From NCBI RefSeq assembly GCF_018459925.1, contig NZ_CP075371.1:3844001-3908000 (forward strand): 64,000 nucleotides of DNA. The letters run 5' to 3'. Below, in pieces: positions 59,020-64,000 of this stretch. The stretch comes from Nocardioides aquaticus (GTDB taxonomy: Bacteria; Actinomycetota; Actinomycetes; Propionibacteriales; Nocardioidaceae). Made by a program: the position numbers and the translations under genes. Numbering within the stretch: position 1 is the first letter of the stretch; every line of letters starts with the position of its first letter. The notes under the pieces are model-generated. The model searched no databases, had not been told where the DNA came from, and saw nothing but the letters and a program-made list of their open reading frames with translations.

Positions 59020-60282
<1,263 letters not shown>

Positions 60283-60891
60283 TCAGTCCGGGAGCGTCCC
60301 GACCAGCGCCAGCAGCGCGTTGGTCACCAGGTCGAGCAGCTCCTCGCGGCTCACGCCGCCGGGGTCGTCGTACCACCCGAGCACGAGCTGCTCGACCAGC
60401 GCCGCCCAGCCCCGCACCACCAGCCGGTGGCGCGGGCTGTCGGCGAGCAGGCCCTGCCTCGTGCCCTCGGTGAAGAGCCGGTCGGTCAGCGCGTGCAGGG
60501 CCTCGTCGTAGATCTCTCGCAGCGTCGGGTTGCCGCCCGCGGCGCCGCGCACCAGCGACAGGTAGCCCTCGTGGTTGGCCACCACGAAATCGACGTACGC
60601 CGTCATCGACACCGCCAGCCGCTCCACCGGGTCCCCCGTCTCGGGGGGCGCGGTCTGCTCGATCAGCGCGTCGGCCGCGCGTCGGACGACGGCCTCGTGG
60701 AAGTCCGCCTTGTTGCCGAAGTAGTGGTAGAGCAGCCCGCGCGAGATGCCGGCCTCGACCGCCAGCAGGTCGATCGACAGCTCGTCGACCGGGCGGGTGG
60801 CCAGCAGGCGTACCCCGAGGTCCAGCAGCTGCTCGCGACGCTGCTCCGGGCTCAGCCGGGAGCGGGGCGGGCGTGGTGCGGGCGCGGTCAC
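60283..60891 (-). CDS. TetR family regulator of the BVMO operon
   Basis: The protein has 202 residues. The helix-turn-helix is RREQLLDLGVRLLATRPVDE, then IDLLAVEAGISRGLLYHYFG and NKADFHEAVVRRA. The C-terminal domain is helical. GTG 60891 is supported by TAGACT at six bases. The gene is divergent from the monooxygenase, and a palindrome in the 48-bp gap covers both promoters. Its stop immediately abuts the rocD stop on the other strand. Confidence 0.92.
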   Translation of the reverse strand: MTAPAPRPPRSRLSPEQRREQLLDLGVRLLATRPVDELSIDLLAVEAGISRGLLYHYFGNKADFHEAVVRRAADALIEQTAPPETGDPVERLAVSMTAYVDFVVANHEGYLSLVRGAAGGNPTLREIYDEALHALTDRLFTEGTRQGLLADSPRHRLVVRGWAALVEQLVLGWYDDPGGVSREELLDLVTNALLALVGTLPD

Positions 60892-60897
60892 ACCCGG

Positions 60898-60933
60898 AGT
60901 CTATTGACACCTGTTCAATAGCGCCAATAGCGT
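60898..60933. promoter_or_regulatory. Divergent promoters and TetR operator of the BVMO operon
   Basis: The palindrome CTATTGA-N7-TCAATAG (60901-60921) covers the monooxygenase -35 TTGACA (60904-60909) and the TetR -10 TAGACT (60903-60898, minus strand). The monooxygenase -10 is TAGCGT (60928-60933), 18 bases after its -35, with the ATG six bases on. The TetR -35 would be TTGGCG on the minus strand. Both genes would be leaderless, and repressor binding would block both. Confidence 0.65.
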
Positions 60934-60939
60934 CCCCCC

Positions 60940-62487
60940 ATGACTCCCTCCACCACCGTCGACGTGCTCGTCATGGGCGCCGGCTTCGCCGGCCTGTGCG
61001 CCGCGATCAAGCTCGACGAGGACGGCGAGCGCGACCTCGTCGTGATCGAGAAGGGCTCCGACGTCGGCGGCACCTGGCGCGACAACACCTACCCCGGCGC
61101 CGCCTGCGACGTCCCGAGCCAGCTGTACAGCTACTCCTTCGCCCCGGGCGACTGGTCGATGTCCTTCTCCCCGCAGCCCGAGATCCAGGCCTACCTCCAG
61201 CGCGTCGCGCGCGAGTCCGGCGTGCTGGACCGGTTCGTCTTCGACACCCGGGTCGACGGCGCCACCTGGGACGAGGCCGAGCAGCGCTGGATGGTCGAGA
61301 CGACCGGCCCGCGGGGCAGCACGACGTACGCCGCGCGCGTGGTCGTCTCCGCGACGGGCGGCCTGTCGGAGCCGAAGCTGCCCGATATCGAGGGCATCGG
61401 GGACTTCGGCGGGGAGCTCTTCCACTCCGCTCGGTGGGATCACGACACCGACCTGGCCGGCAAGCGGGTCGCGGTCATCGGCACCGGGGCCTCGGCCATC
61501 CAGATCGTGCCGCAGGTCGCCGGGACGGCCGGTCACCTCGACGTCTACCAGCGCACCGCGCCGTACGTCATCCCGCGCCACGACCGCAGCTACAGCCGCC
61601 TCGAGCGGGTCGCCCTGCGCCACGTCCCCGGCATGCAGAACCTCTACCGCACGGCGATCTACTGGGGCCGCGAGGCCTACGTGCCGGCCTTCACCCGGCA
61701 GCCGAAGCTGGCGTGGCCGGCCAAGAAGATGGCGCTGGCGAATCTCGAGAAGGGCGTGACGGACCCGGAGCTGCGCGCCCGGCTCACGCCCGACTTCGAG
61801 ATCGGCTGCAAGCGGATCCTGATCTCCAACACCTACTACCCCGCCCTGGACCGTGACGACGTCGAGGTGGTCACCGACCGGATCGAGCGGGTGACGCCGA
61901 CCGGCATCGTCACCGCCGACGGCACCGAGCGCCCGATCGACGTGCTGATCGTGGCCACCGGCTTCTTCACCACCGAGCTCCCGGTCACCGAGCACCTCGT
62001 CGGCCGCACCGGCGAGACCCTCGCGGCGCAGTGGAAGCGCACCGGGATGTCGGCCTTCAAGGGCACCGCGGTGGCGAACTTCCCGAACCTGTTCTTCCTG
62101 GTCGGCCCCAACACCGGCCTGGGTCACTCCTCGATGGTGTTCATGATCGAGTCCCAGGTCTCCTACCTGCGCTCGGTGCTGCGCTCCATGCGCGAGGGCT
62201 CGTGGGCCGAGGTCGAGGTGCACGCCGAGGCCGAGCACGCCTGGTCGGCCGGGTTGCAGCGCAGGATGCGCCGTACCGTCTGGCACACCGGCGGCTGCGC
62301 CAGCTGGTACCTCGACGACCAGGGCCGCAACACCACGCTGTGGCCCCGCTCGACCTTCGCCTTCCGCGGCACGACGGCCTCCTTCGACGAGGACGCCTTC
62401 CGCCTCACCCGGCGCCGCCGCACCACCCGTACGACACCCGGGGACGACCCCGGGACCGCCCCCCAGACCGAGAAGGTGCCCGCATGA
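60940..62487 (+). CDS. Flavin-containing Baeyer-Villiger-type monooxygenase
   Basis: The protein has 515 residues. The FAD motif is VLVMGAGFAGLCAAIKL (GxGxxG about 13-18) and the NADPH motif is VAVIGTGASAIQIVPQVAG. The BVMO fingerprint is FGGELFHSARWDH (about 157-169) with an Asp after the Trp, close to the FxGxxxHxxxW(P/D) consensus. GGTWRDNTYPGAACDVPS is also typical. It inserts oxygen into ketones or oxidises related substrates; the substrate is unknown. It forms an operon with the SDR (four-base overlap), whose product may make the ketone. Confidence 0.93.
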   Translation: MTPSTTVDVLVMGAGFAGLCAAIKLDEDGERDLVVIEKGSDVGGTWRDNTYPGAACDVPSQLYSYSFAPGDWSMSFSPQPEIQAYLQRVARESGVLDRFVFDTRVDGATWDEAEQRWMVETTGPRGSTTYAARVVVSATGGLSEPKLPDIEGIGDFGGELFHSARWDHDTDLAGKRVAVIGTGASAIQIVPQVAGTAGHLDVYQRTAPYVIPRHDRSYSRLERVALRHVPGMQNLYRTAIYWGREAYVPAFTRQPKLAWPAKKMALANLEKGVTDPELRARLTPDFEIGCKRILISNTYYPALDRDDVEVVTDRIERVTPTGIVTADGTERPIDVLIVATGFFTTELPVTEHLVGRTGETLAAQWKRTGMSAFKGTAVANFPNLFFLVGPNTGLGHSSMVFMIESQVSYLRSVLRSMREGSWAEVEVHAEAEHAWSAGLQRRMRRTVWHTGGCASWYLDDQGRNTTLWPRSTFAFRGTTASFDEDAFRLTRRRRTTRTTPGDDPGTAPQTEKVPA

Positions 62488-63323
62488 AGACGCTCGACGA
62501 CAAGGTGGTCGTGATCACCGGTGCCGGTTCCGGCATCGGCCGCGCCCTGGCCCTCGACCTGGCCCGCCGCGGCTCCCGCCTCGCCCTCTCCGACGTGTCC
62601 GAGGCGGGCCTGGCCGAGACCGTCGCGCTGGTCGAGGCCGCCGGGGTCCGCGAGGTCCGCTCCGACCCGCTCGACGTGGCCGACCGCGCCGCCTTCGAGG
62701 CCTACGCCACCGAGGTCGCGGCGCACTTCGGTCGGGTCAACGTGGTGATCAACAACGCCGGGGTCGCCCTGGCCGGCAACCTGCTGGACCTCTCGTGGGA
62801 GGACATGGACTGGATCACCGGCATCAACTTCACCGGCGTCCTGCACGGCACGAAGTTCTTCCTGCCGCACCTGATCGCCTCCGGTGACGGCCACGTGGTC
62901 AACCTGTCCTCGCTGTTCGGGCTGCTCTCGATCCCGGGCCAGAGCATGTACAACGCCGCGAAGTACGCCGTGCGCGGGATGACCGAGTCGCTGCGCGAGG
63001 AGATGCTCATCGCCGGCCACCCGGTCGGGGTCACCTCGGTGCACCCCGGCGGGATCAAGACGGCGATCGCCCGCAGCGCCCGGGTCTCCGACAAGGAGGA
63101 CCAGGCCGCGACCGCGAAGCTGTTCGACGAGAAGCTGGCCAAGATGACGCCCGAGCGGGCCGCCGAGATCATCGTCAAGGGGATCCTGACCAACAAGGCG
63201 CGGGTCCTGGTCGGGCTCGACGCCCACCTGCTGCACCACTTCGCCCGGCTCACCGGCTCGCGGTACCAGGACGTCGTGGCCAAGGTGTACGGCCGGATCG
63301 CGCCGAAGGGCGCCGTGGTGTGA
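62484..63323 (+). CDS. Short-chain dehydrogenase/reductase
   Basis: The protein has 279 residues. The cofactor loop is VVVITGAGSGIGRALAL, the structural motif INNAGVALAG, the catalytic Ser in VVNLSSLFGLLSI, and the YxxxK pair in YNAAKYAVRG. It oxidises or reduces an alcohol/ketone pair with NAD(P). ATG 62484 overlaps the BVMO stop by four bases. The two enzymes together (alcohol to ketone to ester) are a common pair in actinobacterial cyclic alcohol or steroid-like compound degradation. Confidence 0.95.
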   Translation: MKTLDDKVVVITGAGSGIGRALALDLARRGSRLALSDVSEAGLAETVALVEAAGVREVRSDPLDVADRAAFEAYATEVAAHFGRVNVVINNAGVALAGNLLDLSWEDMDWITGINFTGVLHGTKFFLPHLIASGDGHVVNLSSLFGLLSIPGQSMYNAAKYAVRGMTESLREEMLIAGHPVGVTSVHPGGIKTAIARSARVSDKEDQAATAKLFDEKLAKMTPERAAEIIVKGILTNKARVLVGLDAHLLHHFARLTGSRYQDVVAKVYGRIAPKGAVV

Positions 63324-63330
63324 TCCGGGG

Positions 63331-63897
63331 GTGAGCCCTGCAGACTCCCCCGTCGGGTCCCCCACCGCGGGCACCGCCGTGCACGTCGCGATGACCAAGT
63401 GGGGCGACCGCCCGCACTGGGAGTTCGACGCGGTGGTGCTCGGCCACGACGAGCACGGCACCTGGCTCGGGATCCCGGCCGGGACGCCGCACGCCAGGCC
63501 GGGGATGGCGTTCGTCTCGGAGGTCGCCAGCGTGACCCTGGTGCCGGCCGACGGCGCCTGGGCGCTGCCGACCTTCTACGCCCCCGGCATCTGGTGCCGC
63601 ACCTACGTCGACGTCGCCACCCCCGCCGTCTGGGACACCAGCGAGGACGTGCCGGTGCTGCGCGCCGTCGACCTCGACCTCGACGTGATCCGGGGCGGGC
63701 ACGGCCGGGTCTGGGTCGACGACGAGGACGAGTTCGCCGAGCACCGCGTCTCGCTCGGCTACCCGCCCGAGGTGGTGGCCGCCGCCGAACGGTCCGTCGG
63801 GGCCGTCCTGGCGGCGGTCACCGACCGCCTGCCGCCGTACGACGACCGCACGCCGGCGGCCTGGCTGGAGCAGGTGGCCGGGGACTCAGCGCCCTGA
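63331..63897 (+). CDS. DUF402 protein
   Basis: The protein has 188 residues. The DUF402 pattern is visible: KWGDRPHWEFDAVVLGHDEH, WALPTFYAPGIWCRTYVDVA, then the acidic VDLDLDVIRGGHGRVWVDDE and EFAEHRVSLGYPPEVV. Related FomD-like proteins hydrolyse nucleoside monophosphate or diphosphate conjugates; the role here is unknown. GTG 63331 starts eight bases after the SDR stop. Its 3' end overlaps the incoming gene on the minus strand. Confidence 0.85.
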   Translation: MSPADSPVGSPTAGTAVHVAMTKWGDRPHWEFDAVVLGHDEHGTWLGIPAGTPHARPGMAFVSEVASVTLVPADGAWALPTFYAPGIWCRTYVDVATPAVWDTSEDVPVLRAVDLDLDVIRGGHGRVWVDDEDEFAEHRVSLGYPPEVVAAAERSVGAVLAAVTDRLPPYDDRTPAAWLEQVAGDSAP

Positions 63898-64000
63898 GCC
63901 GCCCGGCGGCGGACCCTCGTCGGTCGGCTCCAGGGGCAGGAACAGCATGTCCGTGAGGTCGGTGGAGTTCGCCGACCCGCGCTGCTGGGCCTGCTGGACC
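63886..64000 (-). CDS. C-terminal end of an unidentified protein (runs off the window)
   Basis: The minus-strand frame entering from the window edge encodes about 37 residues (VQQAQQRGSANSTDLTDMLF, then PLEPTDEG and a Pro/Gly tail) and stops at 63886. The stop overlaps the DUF402 end by 12 bases on the other strand. Codon style is like the rest of the window, so I take it as real. The family cannot be named from this fragment. Confidence 0.5.
   Translation of the reverse strand, partial: VQQAQQRGSANSTDLTDMLFLPLEPTDEGPPPGGSGR

Overview
The window is chromosomal DNA of a very GC-rich actinobacterium, most likely Nocardioides or a close relative (Nocardioidaceae). This is inferred from coding style (frequent GTG starts, strong third-position G/C), from protein families, and from gene order. 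Two blocks are syntenic with Mycobacterium: glmU-prs-rplY-pth with mfd-lipoprotein-mazG-eno-ftsB-DUF501-ppx (Rv1014c-Rv1026 region), and rnd-DUF3000-hemE / hemY-hemQ / msrB (Rv2674-Rv2681 region). No phage, CRISPR array, rRNA or complete insertion sequence is visible.

Layout. 1-3.2 kb: MoxR-type AAA ATPase, GNAT and the start of a VWA-type partner. 3.4-11.8 kb: wax ester/TAG synthase coupled to a class III cyclase, orphan response regulator, BCCT transporter, cystathionine beta-synthase, SGNH hydrolase, Bax inhibitor-1 protein. 11.9-12.9 kb: an odd short-armed tRNA(UAA) and a uracil-DNA glycosylase, bracketed by a short interspersed repeat. 12.9-24 kb: core block ppx-DUF501-ftsB-eno, amidase, secreted beta-propeller protein, mazG, lipoprotein, mfd. 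24-28.3 kb: accessory genes, including two divergent LuxR-type regulators. 28.3-32.8 kb: pth, rplY, prs, glmU, a tRNA-Gln and a tRNA-like relic. 32.8-37.6 kb: LigC-type ligase, unknown protein, LigD-type polymerase, Eis-like acetyltransferase, msrB. 37.6-41.7 kb: NmrA/TetR pair, a gene remnant, hemQ, hemY. 41.8-49.4 kb: an accessory block separating hemY from hemE, with a sulfur-scavenging operon (leader peptide, SfnB-like, SsuD-like, FMN reductase, and a flavin reductase broken by a 161-bp piece of a 6-phosphogluconate dehydrogenase gene), a frameshifted DUF222/HNH gene with repeats, LysR and NYN genes. 49.5-64 kb: hemE, DUF3000, rnd, solute-binding lipoprotein, HrpA helicase, rocD, TetR, and a BVMO-SDR operon.

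Genes are often translationally coupled through 4-base ATGA/GTGA overlaps. At least fifteen genes show a -10 hexamer TANNNT exactly 6-7 bases before the ATG/GTG, the architecture expected of leaderless transcripts; in two divergent pairs these promoters overlap each other or a regulator-like palindrome. I see no single large undescribed system. The most unusual signals are the gnd fragment inside the flavin reductase gene, the tRNA-like relic beside glmU, the short-armed UAA tRNA, the interspersed repeat around 12 kb, and the shared -10 elements at 35.9 kb.
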